Source: Eriocheir sinensis
Taxonomy: Eukaryota > Arthropoda > Malacostraca > Decapoda > Varunidae
DNA: 64,000 bases
Reading direction: 5' to 3'
NCBI RefSeq assembly: GCF_024679095.1
Contig: NC_066517.1
Location: 24,563,540-24,627,539 of the forward strand
In this document: in pieces, positions 1 through 12,959 of the stretch
Layout of the letters: each line of letters starts with the position of its first letter
How positions within the stretch are numbered: position 1 is the first letter of the stretch
Translations under genes and position numbers: made by a program
The notes under the pieces: generated by a model
Database searches by the model: none
The model's input: the letters and a program-made list of their open reading frames with translations, nothing else
What the model was told of the DNA's origin: nothing

Positions 1-660
1 ATGTTTAAAGGTTCTATTAGGAGACAGATCCCTTTCTAAAACAAGTTCATATCTTACTCATATCGACTGCCCTGCCCTTCACCATCGGGGGGACGCAGAG
101 AGGTCACCACTTACAATCTTAATTAGATTTACGCTAACAAAGCCGCCTTTCTCTAAGTCCCCACACCGTCCCTTTAATAACGCACTCCAGGACAGCCTCT
201 GATACATTCCCGCCCTCCATGGAACACGAGTAAAGGTCAAGTGGTCAATCCTGCTGAGGACGATGATGCAGAAAAGTCACTCGAAGTACATTTATTATTC
301 AAGACAGAAAATATAACAAGAATGAAATAGAAAACAGTTTAGAAGAAGGAAGGAAGAGCAAGAGAAGAAAAGACGCGCGAGAAAAATGAAGAAACGAGAG
401 TAAAGTGAAGTAAGGAAAGGGAAGGGAAGGAAATGGAGAAGGGAGGAGAAAATAAAAGACGAGCAGGAATAAAAGGTAATAGAAGGATATAATAATAGTA
501 AGTAGTAGATAGAGGAAGAAAATGAAGAGAAATGGAATGTAGGAGAAAAAAAACAAACTCGTCTGGAACTTGTCTGGAATGAACGCGTTGTAATGTTCCG
601 CGAAGCAACTATAAACCGATTGATATTTTAATGGATGAATGTGCTTGTGGCGTCCCTCAT
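1..660. other. Unique-looking intergenic or intronic sequence
   Basis: No gene or repeat is recognised in the first 290 bases. From about 300 to 540 the + strand becomes purine-rich (AGAAGGAAGGAAG-like). The minus-strand open frames there read F/L/S/Y only and come from base composition, not from coding sequence. Confidence 0.5.
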
Positions 661-676
661 GGCTGTTACATTGACC

Positions 677-703
677 TGTGTGTGTGTGTGTGTGTGTGTG
701 TGA

Positions 704-749
<46 letters not shown>
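677..749. repeat. (GT)n microsatellite
   Basis: Nearly perfect GT dinucleotide array, interrupted once by GAGTGAGTG around 702-710. It produces alternating Cys-Val open frames that are not genes. Confidence 0.95.
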
Positions 750-750
<1 letters not shown>

Positions 751-820
751 TGTTTTTATTTCATTATCACTTATTATTTCTCTTGACAGTCTCCATTCCT
801 GCTCGTCATATGTTTTTTTC

Positions 821-1090
821 TTCCTTCCCTTCCCTTCCCTTCCTTTTCCTTTCCTTCCCTTCCCTTCCTTTTCCTTCCCTTCCCTTCCCTTTTATTCCCA
901 TCCGTTACTTTCCCTTCCCTTCCCTTCCCTTCCGTTTCCTTCCCTTCCCTTCCCTTTTATTCCCATCCATTACTTTCCCTTCCCTTCCCTTCCCTTCCCT
1001 TTCATTCCCATCCATTACTTTCCCATCCCTTCCCTTTCCTTCCCTTTCCTTCCCTTTCCTTCCCTCCTCTTCCCGTTACTTTTCTTCCCC
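821..1090. repeat. (TTCCC)n pentanucleotide array with a longer superimposed period
   Basis: Repeated CCCTT/TTCCC on the + strand. Three times the run is broken by the same phrase TATTCCCATCCRTTACTTTC (near 892, 958 and 1003). Pentamers plus spacer have therefore been duplicated together as 45-66-bp units. The 201- and 145-aa open frames across it are low-complexity artefacts. Confidence 0.9.
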
Positions 1091-1371
1091 TCTCTTTTCT
1101 TTTCTTCCTTTCTCCTCACGTTCCATTTTTTTCTGTGTGTGTTAGTCATGCAAGTAACGCCTAGCTCTGGTAACATTATCCTGCACCAAGACTGGAGTAT
1201 AGGTGACAGGGGACTGACATTTAACCTTCACCAGAAAACTAATCATGAAAGTATAATACGCACAGTGCCGCTGCTGCTATCATTAATTAAAAACGAGAGC
1301 TGGACATGAAAATAATACACCTACGAGGCAACAGATATTCAGTTTAAATAGAAAAGAGAGAGAGAGCAAAA

Positions 1372-1975
1372 AACGTATTAACATAGAAAGTAATACAACT
1401 AAACGTTATACCTATTGTTCTAAATTATGAGGTAACTTAGAGAATACATAATTAATTGGAGAACAGATACAATTTTAGTTTGATTAAGAAAAGAGGAATA
1501 AAAATGAAAAACGTATTGAAAATGAAGGTAATACTACTGAACTTTTTATCTAATATTCTAAACTGCCAGGTGACTTAGAGAGTACATAATAATTAATCGG
1601 GTTGAAATGAAATTGCTTGGAGTTGAAGAATAACGCTGCAGTTGAGTTAGTTAAGCCGATCTGCAGAGAAATGAAACATATTGAAGTTAAAGCTAATACC
1701 ACTGAACATTTCATGTGAAATTCTAAACTCTCGGGTGACTTAGAGAATACATGACTGATTGCGTTAAAATGAAATAGTCTGAAGTGAAGAGTTATGCAGC
1801 AGATGAGTTAGTTAAGCCGAAGGGACGAAAACAATATATATTGAAATTAAAGGTAATACATCTGAACGCTCCATGTGATATTCAAAACTACCAGATGACT
1901 TAGAGAATATACATAATTGATTGCGTTAAAATGAAATAGTCTGAAGTGAAGAGTTATGCAGCAGAATGGTTAAAC
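1372..1975. repeat. Diverged ~138-165-bp tandem array, 4 units
   Basis: The anchor RRRTGACTTAGAGAATACAT recurs near 1435, 1573, 1738 and 1898, giving spacings of 138, 165 and 160. Each unit also carries AAGGTAATAC-like and GAGTTATGCAGCAG-like segments; the last two units are the most alike. Short indels separate the units, so the array looks old. No open frame is preserved. Confidence 0.85.
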
Positions 1976-2024
1976 AGAATCCAGTGCGTGAAACAGTAAA
2001 GAAATATGGAATTGTCTGAATGGT

Positions 2025-2238
2025 ATGTTTTGAAGTAATAATAGTGTATCGAAAGAGTTAGGCAAATATAATTGAATAGGACTGTTCAAAGTGATGTTAT
2101 GAAATCGAAATGGTTAGACACTGATAATCAATTGGAGCTTTTTGATGTAATATTATAAGATCGAAATAATTAGTCACATAGAATCTAATAGGACACTTTG
2201 AAATACTGATATAATACAGAAATAGTTAGACAAATACT
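2025..2238. repeat. 56-bp diverged tandem array, about 4 units
   Basis: ATCGAAA followed by a TTAGNCA phrase recurs near 2048, 2104, 2160 and 2217, at almost exactly 56-bp spacing. Units are AT-rich and diverged. It directly follows the preceding ~150-bp array but I see no shared unit sequence. Confidence 0.7.
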
Positions 2239-2240
2239 TA

Positions 2241-2512
2241 CCTTCGTCTCCTTCCCTAAATCCTACCTACCTTTCCTCCCTCACTCCTACTTACCTCTCC
2301 TTTCCTCCCTTACCTCAACACACATTCCCTCCCTACCCCTCCATTCCTCTCTCTCCGACCCTTACCTCCACACTCCTTCCCTCCGTGCCCCTTCATACCT
2401 TCCCTCCCTAACCCCTACCTACCTTCCCTCCCTGACTCCTATCTACCTCTCCCTCCCTTACCCCTACACGCCTTCCATCCCTATCCCTCCATTCCTCCAT
2501 CCGTCAGCGCCT
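2241..2512. repeat. C/T-rich imperfect tandem repeat (CCTCCCTNACYCCTACC-like)
   Basis: The + strand is almost only C and T with occasional A. Phrases such as CTTCCCTCCCT-ACYCCTA-CCTACC recur irregularly every ~45-55 bp. No gene. Confidence 0.7.
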
Positions 2513-2660
2513 GTACCTGATCCGCCTTCCCTAATTACAAAGAACAGGTAACAAGATCATGCACCTGCCCGGCCGATGCTCTCCGCTCTTATCATGGTGT
2601 TTCCCCGCTCCTGACAATACCACGGACATGCTAACAGAGATATCAGGCGAATAGTGAAAG
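2513..2660. other. Short unique pocket
   Basis: Non-repetitive, balanced-composition segment (GCACCTGCCCGGCCGATGC and neighbours). A possible plus-strand splice donor AACAG|GTAACA is present near 2548. No acceptor or clear coding frame could be paired with it. Confidence 0.35.
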
Positions 2661-2856
2661 CGGTAGATAGATGGATAGGTAGATAGAAAGAGAGATGAAG
2701 AGATAGAGAAATAGGTAAGAGATAAGTGAGAAAGAGAGGCATACAAGAGATAAGAGAGAGAAAATAAATGAGATAGAGAAAGGAAATGAGGGAAAGAGAA
2801 AAGAAATAAGAAATAACAGGTAAATAAGAGAGATAACAGAGATAAGAGAGGGAGAT

Positions 2857-2908
<52 letters not shown>
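2661..2908. repeat. GATA/GAGA-rich tract ending in (GA)n
   Basis: Purine-rich + strand with dispersed GATA and AGAGATAAGAG units, passing into a perfect (GA)n run at 2860-2908. Confidence 0.9.
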
Positions 2909-2909
<1 letters not shown>

Positions 2910-3226
2910 GTACAGCCAGACAGAGCCAGACAGAGACAAAGATACACTATTACCCTGGTCTTACACAACGCACTGAGCCACCTGAAGGCCAGCTTTGATT
3001 AAAGACTTTTCAGCTCACACCGGCATTCGTTAACTTTCAAAACGGAGAGTGTCTGCAACCTTTCAGCCTAATCCGTGTGCGAGTGTATGAGGTGGAAGCG
3101 AGCATAGTGGACTAGGAAAGAGGGTATTGTAAATGGCATTGAGGATTTTATATGAAAAGTGAAATGCAGATGAAAGTTACGATTAGGAATATGAAGTGAA
3201 AACATAAATATAGACAAAAGCTTGGG

Positions 3227-3260
3227 GGGAGAGAGAGAGAGAGAGAGAGAGAGTGTGTTT

Positions 3261-3334
<74 letters not shown>

Positions 3335-3360
3335 CCCTCTCTCTCTCTCTTTCTCTCTGA
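3227..3360. repeat. (GA)n followed by (TC)n: inverted dinucleotide arrays
   Basis: About 12 GA units (3231-3254) are separated by GTGTTTGTG from a long perfect (TC)n run (3264-3329) and a second interrupted CT run. The two arms are complementary, so the locus can fold into a hairpin on either strand. Confidence 0.9.
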
Positions 3361-3417
3361 ACATTCTACCTCCTTGCCCTCTTTCTTCCTCTATAGCCGG
3401 AGTCCATTCGCTAATAA

Positions 3418-3482
3418 CTCCCTCCTCCTCCTCCTCCTCCTCTTCCTATTTCTCCTCCTCCTTCTCCTCCTCCTCCTCTTCC
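3418..3482. repeat. (CCT)n trinucleotide tract
   Basis: CTCCTCCTC repeats with CTTCC interruptions. Confidence 0.85.
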
Positions 3483-3716
3483 TAGGCCTCCTTAATTAAA
3501 CATAAGTGGTCAGGAGGCAGACTGAAGGCCCTTGGTGCTCCCCCTTGTCTTCTTCGCCTCGCCTTCATCTTCTCTGCATAGCGATCCTCTAGCGACACGC
3601 AGAGAGAGAGAGAGAGAGAAAGGCCAAGGAAATTACGATTTTTTTTTTGATGTGAATTTGTATAAGAGAGAGTGAATAATGGCTCAAGATCATATACAGA
3701 CCGATATGGATACAGA

Positions 3717-3738
3717 TACACACACGCACGCGCACACG

Positions 3739-3825
<87 letters not shown>
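3717..3825. repeat. (CA)n microsatellite
   Basis: Imperfect CACG/CGCA units at the left end become a perfect CA array to 3825. The right side is followed within 60 bp by (CCT)n at 3881-3930. Confidence 0.95.
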
Positions 3826-3828
<3 letters not shown>

Positions 3829-3880
3829 GAAACCTCCACTTTTCTTCTTTTCATCGTCCTCTTCCTTCCTTCTGCCACCC

Positions 3881-3930
3881 CTCCTCCTCCTCCTCCTCTT
3901 CCTCCTCTTCCTCCTCCTCCTCCTCCTCTT
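3881..3930. repeat. (CCT)n trinucleotide tract
   Basis: CTC/CCT trinucleotides with two CTTCC interruptions. Confidence 0.9.
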
Positions 3931-3982
3931 GGGTGTGTCTTGGGCTATGAGTCGCGTGAGCAGAATTCAGCGGTGAGATAAT

Positions 3983-3985
<3 letters not shown>

Positions 3986-4037
<52 letters not shown>
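3986..4037. repeat. (GA)n microsatellite
   Basis: Perfect GA array of about 26 units. Confidence 0.95.
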
Positions 4038-4038
<1 letters not shown>

Positions 4039-4136
4039 AAGGAATTCGCATATTATTTTACATTCTCTCCGCATAATTTTCCTTTTCTTCTTTTTTTGTT
4101 TTTTCCTTGTCATATTTTCTGTCTCTTGTGGATAAT

Positions 4137-4138
<2 letters not shown>

Positions 4139-4183
<45 letters not shown>

Positions 4184-4283
4184 TATGTGTGTGTGTGTGT
4201 GTGTTTCGACGTTTATTAAAATCACCTTAAGCCACATGTCACCACCACCACCACCATCACCACCACCACCACCACCATCACCC
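4139..4283. repeat. Compound (GA)n-(GT)n and nearby (CCA)n
   Basis: (GA)n at 4139-4181 runs directly into (GT)n to 4204. After about 35 unique bases a (CAC)n tract follows (4240-4283). Confidence 0.9.
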
Positions 4284-4672
4284 CCGGAAGCTCTGATCAC
4301 CGTGTCACAAAGGGCAGGAACTTACTAACACATTATTTATTTTTCCCTTCCCTTCATTGAGTAGCTAATGGGAGACGAAGGTGTAAATAATTGGTTTCCT
4401 AATTTCTTTTAATCTTTCTTTGTTCGTTTTTTCTTTTTATTTATTTATTTTTTCATTCATTCTGTTTCTGTTTTTCTCTTTGTTTCCTTTTTATTGTTCG
4501 TTTCTCTCCATTTTCTTTTTTTTCCTTCTCTGTCTTTCTCTATTTCCTCTTTTCTTTCCTTTCTTTCTCTTTCCTTTTTCCTTACTCCTTCTTTTCTTTC
4601 TTTTTTTCTTTCCTTCTTTCCTTTTGTGTCTTGTTTCTCTCTTTCTTTCAATATTTCATTACATTTGTTCTA

Positions 4673-4803
4673 GGAGGAGGAGAAGGAGGAGGAGGAGGAG
4701 GAGGAGGAGGAGGAGGAGGGGTGATACGTCCTTGTGCATTGTTTACGTGATATGTGGCCTTGAGAAGAGGAGGAGGAGGAGGAGGAGGAGGAGGAGGAGG
4801 AGG
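4673..4803. repeat. Two (GGA)n tracts
   Basis: GGA arrays at 4673-4720 and 4767-4803, separated by a 46-bp unique spacer. They sit at the end of a T-rich pyrimidine stretch (4400-4660). Confidence 0.9.
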
Positions 4804-4843
4804 TAAGCTTATGTTAGTATGTGGAGAGGTTGTGTCAAGGTGG

Positions 4844-5262
4844 GCTGGAGGAGGAGGTGAAGTGGAAATTAGATGTGAAGGAGGAGGAGGAGGAGGAAGA
4901 GGAGGAGGAGAATGAATAAGAGGAAGAGAAGGACAAATAATAAGAGGAGGTGGAAGACGAGTGGGTAGATTAAGATTAGGAGGAGGAGGAGGAGGAGGAG
5001 GAAAAAGAAGAAGAAGACGAAGAACAATAACAATAACAATAACAAGAAAAACCAGAACTTGAGAAATAGAGGGGAGGAGGAAGAGGAGAAGGAGGAGGAG
5101 GACGAGGAGGAGGAGGAGGAAGAGGAGGAGGAGAATAGGAAAGGAGGAAGAGAGATAATGAGAGGGTAAGGAGGTAAGGAGGAGGTAAGGGGAGGGAAGG
5201 TGAAGAGGAGGAGGAGGAGGAGGAGGATGAGGAGGAGGAGGGGAAGAAGGGAGACTTAGAAT
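4844..5262. repeat. GGA/GAA-rich purine tract
   Basis: Nearly continuous purine + strand built from GGA and GAA, with a short AACAAT run near 5025-5045. The minus-strand 264-aa frame through it reads poly-S/P and is not a gene. Confidence 0.85.
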
Positions 5263-5292
5263 TACTCACAGGAAGACCCTTAACCCCTCTTC

Positions 5293-5390
5293 TTCCTCCT
5301 CCTCCTCCTCCTCCTCCTCCTCCTCCTCCTCCTCCTCCTCCTCCTCCTCCTCCTCCTCCTCCTCCTCCTCCTCTCTGCCTCCTCCTCCTC

Positions 5391-5480
<90 letters not shown>
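5293..5480. repeat. (CCT)n joined to (CT)n
   Basis: Long CTC trinucleotide array (5293-5394) passing directly into perfect CT dinucleotides (5395-5480). Opposite in strand sense to the purine tract just upstream, so the two can pair. Confidence 0.95.
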
Positions 5481-5483
<3 letters not shown>

Positions 5484-5520
5484 CATACATACACACATTT
5501 CTCCTTTCCTTTTCTTACCT

Positions 5521-5722
5521 CCTTCCTCTCTTCCTCCTCCTCGTCGTCCTCCTCCTCCTCGTCCTCCTCGTCCTCCTCTTCCTCCTTCTCCTCTTCTTCT
5601 TCTTCTTCTTCTTCTTCTTCTTCTTCTTCTTCTGCTTCTTCCTCCTCTTCTTTTTTTTTCTTCTCCTTCCTCTTCTTCTTCTTCAGTTTCCTCCTCCTCT
5701 TCCTCCTCCTCCTCTTCCTCCG
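5521..5722. repeat. (CCT)n/(CTT)n pyrimidine tract
   Basis: Alternating CTC, CTT and CGT trinucleotides. It ends at CCTCCGCAG, which would make an exceptionally strong polypyrimidine tract for a plus-strand splice acceptor at 5725. Confidence 0.9.
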
Positions 5723-5725
5723 CAG

Positions 5726-5779
5726 TTTTCTCATCCAGATATAATTGGCCCTTTCAAAGAGGCCAACCACCCAAGACAG
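5726..5779 (+). CDS. Candidate 54-nt internal exon
   Basis: Seen: a very long pyrimidine tract ends in CGCAG at 5725; 54 non-repetitive bases follow; then GACAG|GTGAGC, a near-consensus donor. The segment is open in two plus frames: one reads FSHPDIIGPFKEANHPRQ, another contains RYNWPFQRGQPPK. A second acceptor, TCATCCAG, lies 13 bp inside. Known: decapod introns are often filled with microsatellites and exons can be small. The product is not recognised. Against it: a 54-base open frame is expected by chance, and any unique island next to polypyrimidine can imitate an acceptor. Confidence 0.3.
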
Positions 5780-5782
5780 GTG

Positions 5783-6440
5783 AGCTCCCTACCTCCTCCT
5801 CCTCCTCCTCCTCTCTGTTTTTCCTCACCCCATTCTCACTTTCACATTCTCACACCAACGTCCTCCTCCTCCTCCTTCTCTCCTTCACTTCTCTCCCTAT
5901 TTCCTCTGTTCCACTTTCCTCCACTTCCTTTTCTCCATATTTTGTGTCTCTTTTCTCCACTTCTCTCCACTTCTCTTTCCTCTTCCTCCTGTTTAATTAT
6001 TTTTTTCTCTTCCCTATCTTCTTTCTTTCCTTCTTTCCTCCTTCTTCTCCTCCTCCACATCTTCCTCATTCGTTACCTTTCTCTTCATTTATGATTTTCC
6101 TTCTTTTTCTTCATCCTCTTCTTCTTCCTCTTCCTCTTCCTAATCCTCGTTTGTCTCTCTTCGATGTCTCGTTCTTCATTTTTTCCATTTTTTTTCTCGA
6201 ATTTGCGAGTTTATTTTTCAAGTTTTTCTTTATTTATTTTCTTTCTCGTGACAAGTTTTCTTTTTCCGCTCCGTCACCCTGCCTCATATTTCCTCATGTT
6301 TTTTCTTTGTTTTTTCTTTATTCTTGGTTGTCTTCTTTATTTCTCTCTTTCTCTCTTTCTTTGTTTCTCTTTTTATTTCTTCTCCACGTCATCTTTTTTA
6401 TGTTGTGTTTTATTTCCTTCGCTCTCCTTCACTCTTGCAG
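5783..6440. repeat. Pyrimidine-rich low-complexity sequence
   Basis: Mixed CCT, TTC and TTTTC runs with few purines on the + strand. Open frames in all three plus phases are compositional. Confidence 0.8.
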
Positions 6441-6480
6441 TTCTGTTCCTGGGGGTCAGATGATGAGGGCTTGTGTGTAG
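6441..6480 (+). CDS. Weak candidate 40-nt exon
   Basis: CTTCACTCTTGCAG ends at 6440, a textbook acceptor. It is followed by 40 bases reading FCSWGSDDEGLCV in one frame, then TAG|GTGTCA. The donor is weak. The Cys/Trp/Asp-rich peptide resembles an extracellular domain fragment but is far too short to assign. It may simply be a unique island between pyrimidine tracts. Confidence 0.2.
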
Positions 6481-6505
6481 GTGTCAGCCAGGGGTTCTCT
6501 TCTCT

Positions 6506-6622
<117 letters not shown>

Positions 6623-6649
6623 CTCAAATATTTCTTTTAGGAGTCATTC

Positions 6650-8735
<2,086 letters not shown>

Positions 8736-8840
8736 TCCCACCAACGGCTGTACGCGGCGGTCATCAGAGAGAGCAAGATGGTTTCGCAATTTTGCCTTCC
8801 GTTTTCATTTATTGAGCCTGGACGGGATAGTGTTGGGCAA
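8736..8840. other. Short unique pocket between pyrimidine and purine blocks
   Basis: Around 100 bp of balanced sequence (CACCAACGGCTGTACGCGGC onward). It marks the switch from pyrimidine-rich to purine-rich + strand. No splice pair or recognisable protein. Confidence 0.4.
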
Positions 8841-8841
8841 G

Positions 8842-9110
8842 AGTGTAATGGAGATGAACACTCACACAGACACACACGCACGCAGACACAGACACTCCAA
8901 CACGTATATACAAAGAGAGACAGAGACCGGGAGAGAGACAGAGATCGATTGAAAGATAGATAGAGTGGGAGACAGAGGGACTTGGAAAGATAGATACATA
9001 GATAGATAAATAGATAGCGTGTAATGGATATGAACACTCACACACAGACACCAGACACACAGGCACTCCAACGCGTATATATAGAGTGAGACAGAGAGAG
9101 TTGGAGACAG
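8842..9110. repeat. 177-bp duplication (2 copies)
   Basis: GTGTAATGGAGATGAACACT at 8842 is repeated with few changes at 9019, followed in both by CA-rich, ACTCCAACRCGTATATA and GAGACAGAGA segments. The first copy also carries GATA units. Confidence 0.8.
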
Positions 9111-9136
9111 GGACAGAGAGATATACAGGTAGATAT

Positions 9137-9283
<147 letters not shown>

Positions 9284-9338
9284 CTCTATAAAGACCATGT
9301 CGCTAATCCATTCGGCTTTGCATTTGCAGCATTAGATG

Positions 9339-9859
<521 letters not shown>

Positions 9860-10450
9860 CGGGGGAGAAATGGCTGTGGGAGGGAGGCAGTGACCGAGTT
9901 CTGTTTGTGTGGGAAGGGAATGGGCGAGGGTAGGGGAGGCAGTGACCGAGTTCTGTTCGTCTGGGTAAGGAACGGGCAATGAAAGGGTAGGCAGTGACCG
10001 TATTCTGTTCGTGTAGGAAGGGAACGGACGGAGGAGAGAAAGCAGTGATCGTTTTCTGTTCGTGTAGGAAGGGAACGGACGGAGGATAGAAAGCAGTGAC
10101 CGTTTTCTGTTCGTGTAGGAATAGAAGGGAACGGACGGAGGAGAGAAAGCAATGCCCGTTTTCTGTTCGTGTAGGAAGGGAACGGACGGAGGAGAGAGAG
10201 CAGTGACCATGTTCAGTTTGTCTTGTATCACCTTTCCACCCAGCAAACGGGGGGAGGGAACTAGAGGGGGTGGGAGGAAGGCAGTGACCGAGTTCTGTTG
10301 GTTTGGGGAGGGAATTAGCTGGCTAGGGGAGGTAGTGACCGTGTTCTGTTCGTCTGTGTATCACCTTTCCACCCAACAAGCGGGGGAGGAAGGCAGTGAC
10401 CGTGTTGTGCTATCTCTGTTCGACGCCTTACCAGGGGAGGGAGTGACTAC
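9860..10450. repeat. GC-rich 51-bp minisatellite, about 10 units
   Basis: GCAGTGACCG recurs near 9888, 9939, 9991, 10042, 10093, 10149, 10200, 10281, 10332 and 10393. Spacing is mostly 51 bp. Unit content: GTGACCG-TTCTGTTCGTGTAG, then GGAAGGGAACGGACGGAGGA. Because 51 is 17 codons, an open minus frame of 184 codons repeats a 17-residue LRPFPSYTNR-type motif; this is most likely a by-product of unit length. Central units (10.0-10.2 kb) are the most alike and the flanking ones the most diverged. A TTATGTTCTTATGTTC tail follows at 10,468. Confidence 0.9.
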
Positions 10451-10504
10451 CAACCTCTTGCAGACTCCTTATGTTCTTATGTTCACTCTCCATATATATT
10501 AGTT

Positions 10505-10790
10505 CTCCGTCTATCTCTTGTTTGCCTATGCTTTTACCGTCCCCTTTCTCTTCTTTCTTCTCCATTCCCTCCCTTCTTTCTTTCATTCGCTCCCTTTACA
10601 TGACATTTCTCCCTTCATAATACTCGCATCTTCATCCCTTGGTACCCTTTTTCCTCCATTCCCTTTTTTCCCTCCCCCTTTCCCCTTCCCCTTCTTTTCT
10701 TTCCATCGCTCCCTTGCCTGAACTTCCTCGTATTCCTCCCCTCTTCATCCATCCCTTTCCCCTTCTCTCCCTCCCCTTCTTCCCCTTTTC
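10505..10790. repeat. Pyrimidine-rich low-complexity tract
   Basis: C/T-dominated + strand, no clear unit. Confidence 0.7.
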
Positions 10791-11080
10791 CCTTGAGCGA
10801 GCGGCATCATGTACTGGAGATATTACCAACGTGACACAGGAACCCCACGTGTGAATGCATTATGGAAAGCCGTTCAGAGCCGTTCGGGGAATCAGGCATG
10901 AAATGGAATGATTATTGAAGTAGATGCAATCGTTGAGGGAGAGAACGGGGGGGTGCGGGGAGAGGTCGGGGCGGGTGATGAGAGGAAAGGGAATTCGCCG
11001 TGGAGATGCAGGAAGTGGAATTTGTATTAGTGGGTAAAATGTGTCGGGAAAATTAAAAAGGAATTGACAATGCATGTGAG
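10791..11080. other. Unique sequence upstream of the tandem array
   Basis: Balanced to AT-rich sequence. A 30-codon ATG frame begins at 10,809 (MYWRYYQRDTGT...), too short to support. No repeat is recognised. Confidence 0.4.
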
Positions 11081-11087
11081 GTGAAAC

Positions 11088-12690
11088 GATTTGAGTATTA
11101 AGTTTTAAGTGTTAGTAGAAATGGGGATTCGTGATGAAGCAAAAAAGTTATTAAACAGGTGAATAACGTCGGACTAATGGGAAAGTTAAAGTGATTAGGA
11201 ATAAACGTATACGAATAAAACATGTGATTAGAAATGATTTGAATATAAAGTTTTAAATATTAGGAAGATGGGGTTATAGTGATGCAAAAAAGTGATATAA
11301 AGAGGTAAATAACGCTGGACTAATGGGAAAGTTAAAGTGATTGGGAATAAACGTATATGAATAAAAAATGTGATTAGAAATGATTTGAATATAAAGTTTT
11401 AAGTATTATTCCGATGGGAGTTGTGATGATGCAAAACGTGATATAAAGAGGTAAATAACGTTGGACTAATGGATAAATTAAAGTGATTATGAATAAACGT
11501 AGAACAGAATGGGAGTCGAATAAAAAATGTTGAGTGGAAATGATTTGAATATAAAGTTTTAAGTATTAGTTCGATGGGAGTTGTGATGATGCAAAACGTG
11601 ATATAAAAAGGTAAATAACGTTGGACTAATGGGAAAGTTAAAGGGATTAGGAATAAACGTAGAACAGAATGGGTGTCGAAAAAAAAATGTTGAGTGGAAA
11701 TGATTTGAATATAAAGTTTTGAGTATTAGGAAGATGGGGTTACAGTGATGCAAAACGTGATATAAAAAGGTGAATAACGTCGGATTAATGGGAAAGTTAA
11801 AGGGATTAGGAATGCACGTATAACAGAATGACGGTCAAATAAAGGATGTGAGTGGAATTATGAAGAAATGATTTGAATATTGTTTTAATCATTAGTTCGT
11901 AAGGGTTGGGTGATGCAAAAAGTGATATAAAGAGGTAAATAACGTTGGACTAATGGGAAAATTAAAGTGATTAGGAATAAACGTAGAACAGAATGGGAAT
12001 CGAATAAAAAATGTTAAGTGGAAATGATTTGAATATAAAGTTTTAAGTATTAGGAAGATGGGGTTACAGTGATGCAAAACGTGATATAAAGAGGTGAATA
12101 ACGTTGGGATAATAGGGAAGTTAAAGGGACTAGGAATGCACGAGTAACAGAATGACGGTCGAATAAAATTTGTGAGTGGAATTATGAAGAAATGATTTGA
12201 ATATTGTTTTAATCATAAGTTCGTAGAGGGTTGGGTGATGCAAAACGTGATATAAAGAGGTGAATAACGTTGGACTAATGGATAAATTAAAGTGATTATG
12301 AATAAACGTAGAACAGAATGGGAGTCGAATAAAAAATGTTGAGTGGAAATGATTTGAATATAAAGTTTTAAGTATTAGGAAGATGGGGTTACAGTGATGC
12401 AAAACGTGATATAAAGAGGTGAATAACGTTGGGATAATAGGGAAGTTAAAGGGATTAGGAATGCACGAGTAACAGAATGACGGTCGAATAAAATTTGTGA
12501 GTGGAATTATGAAGAAATGATTTGAATGTTGTTTTAAGCTTTAGTTCGATGGGATTTGTGATGATGCAAAACGTGATATAAAAAGGTAAATAACGTTGGA
12601 CTAATGGGAAAGTTAAGGGGATTAGGAATACACGTGTAACAGAATGACGGACAAATAGAGGATGCAGTGAGAGGAATAATTAAGAACTAG
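11088..12690. repeat. ~146-168-bp satellite-like array with an emerging dimeric higher-order repeat
   Basis: GATTTGARTATNNNGTTTTA starts units near 11088, 11236, 11382, 11542, 11702, 11870, 12026, 12194, 12351 and 12519: lengths 148, 146, 160, 160, 168, 156, 168, 157, 168. From 11,702 on, two unit types alternate. The 168-bp type has AATGCACG...GACGGTC and GGAATTATGAAGAAAT. The ~157-bp type has GAATAAACGTAGAACAG and GGGARTCGAATAAAAAATGT. Dimer length is 324-325 bp, about three dimers. All units share GTGATATAAARAGGTRAATA and GTTGGACTAATGGGAAA. AT-rich and non-coding; minus frames of 60-90 codons are coincidental. Confidence 0.93.
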
Positions 12691-12959
12691 AGACTCCATG
12701 TTTTTATTCTTTATTGTTCAAGGAGATAGACCAATGGATAGAGATGCTGTCCCTTTAAATAAAACAGTGTGGGAGATGCCGATGAAAGAGATGCTCAAGA
12801 AAATTGCTGATAAACCATATGATAAGCAAGCATTGTTGATTTAAAAGAACGTGGTAATACTAGGAAGTAGAATGTGCGTGGGAAATGAAAATAAATATGT
12901 AAAGTGGAATGTTTTATGTGAAAGGAATATATATGGCGAGTAAAATGATCAAAGGGGAG
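12691..12959. other. AT-rich sequence between arrays
   Basis: No gene or clear repeat. It has the same A/G-rich bias as the arrays on both sides and may be a decayed array edge. Confidence 0.4.

Noticed and set aside
3482..3825. Cysteine-rich peptide (alternating Cys-Val) resembling a metallothionein-like or toxin-like frame
   Set aside because: It is the reverse strand of (CA)n; the alternation is perfect and the flanks are not coding.
4976..5770. 264-codon minus frame with poly-E, poly-G and poly-S
   Set aside because: Read through GGA, GA and CTT arrays; each homopolymer stretch is the translation of a microsatellite.
10809..10900. 30-codon ATG frame MYWRYYQRDTGT...
   Set aside because: Too short, no donor at its end, and no family resemblance.
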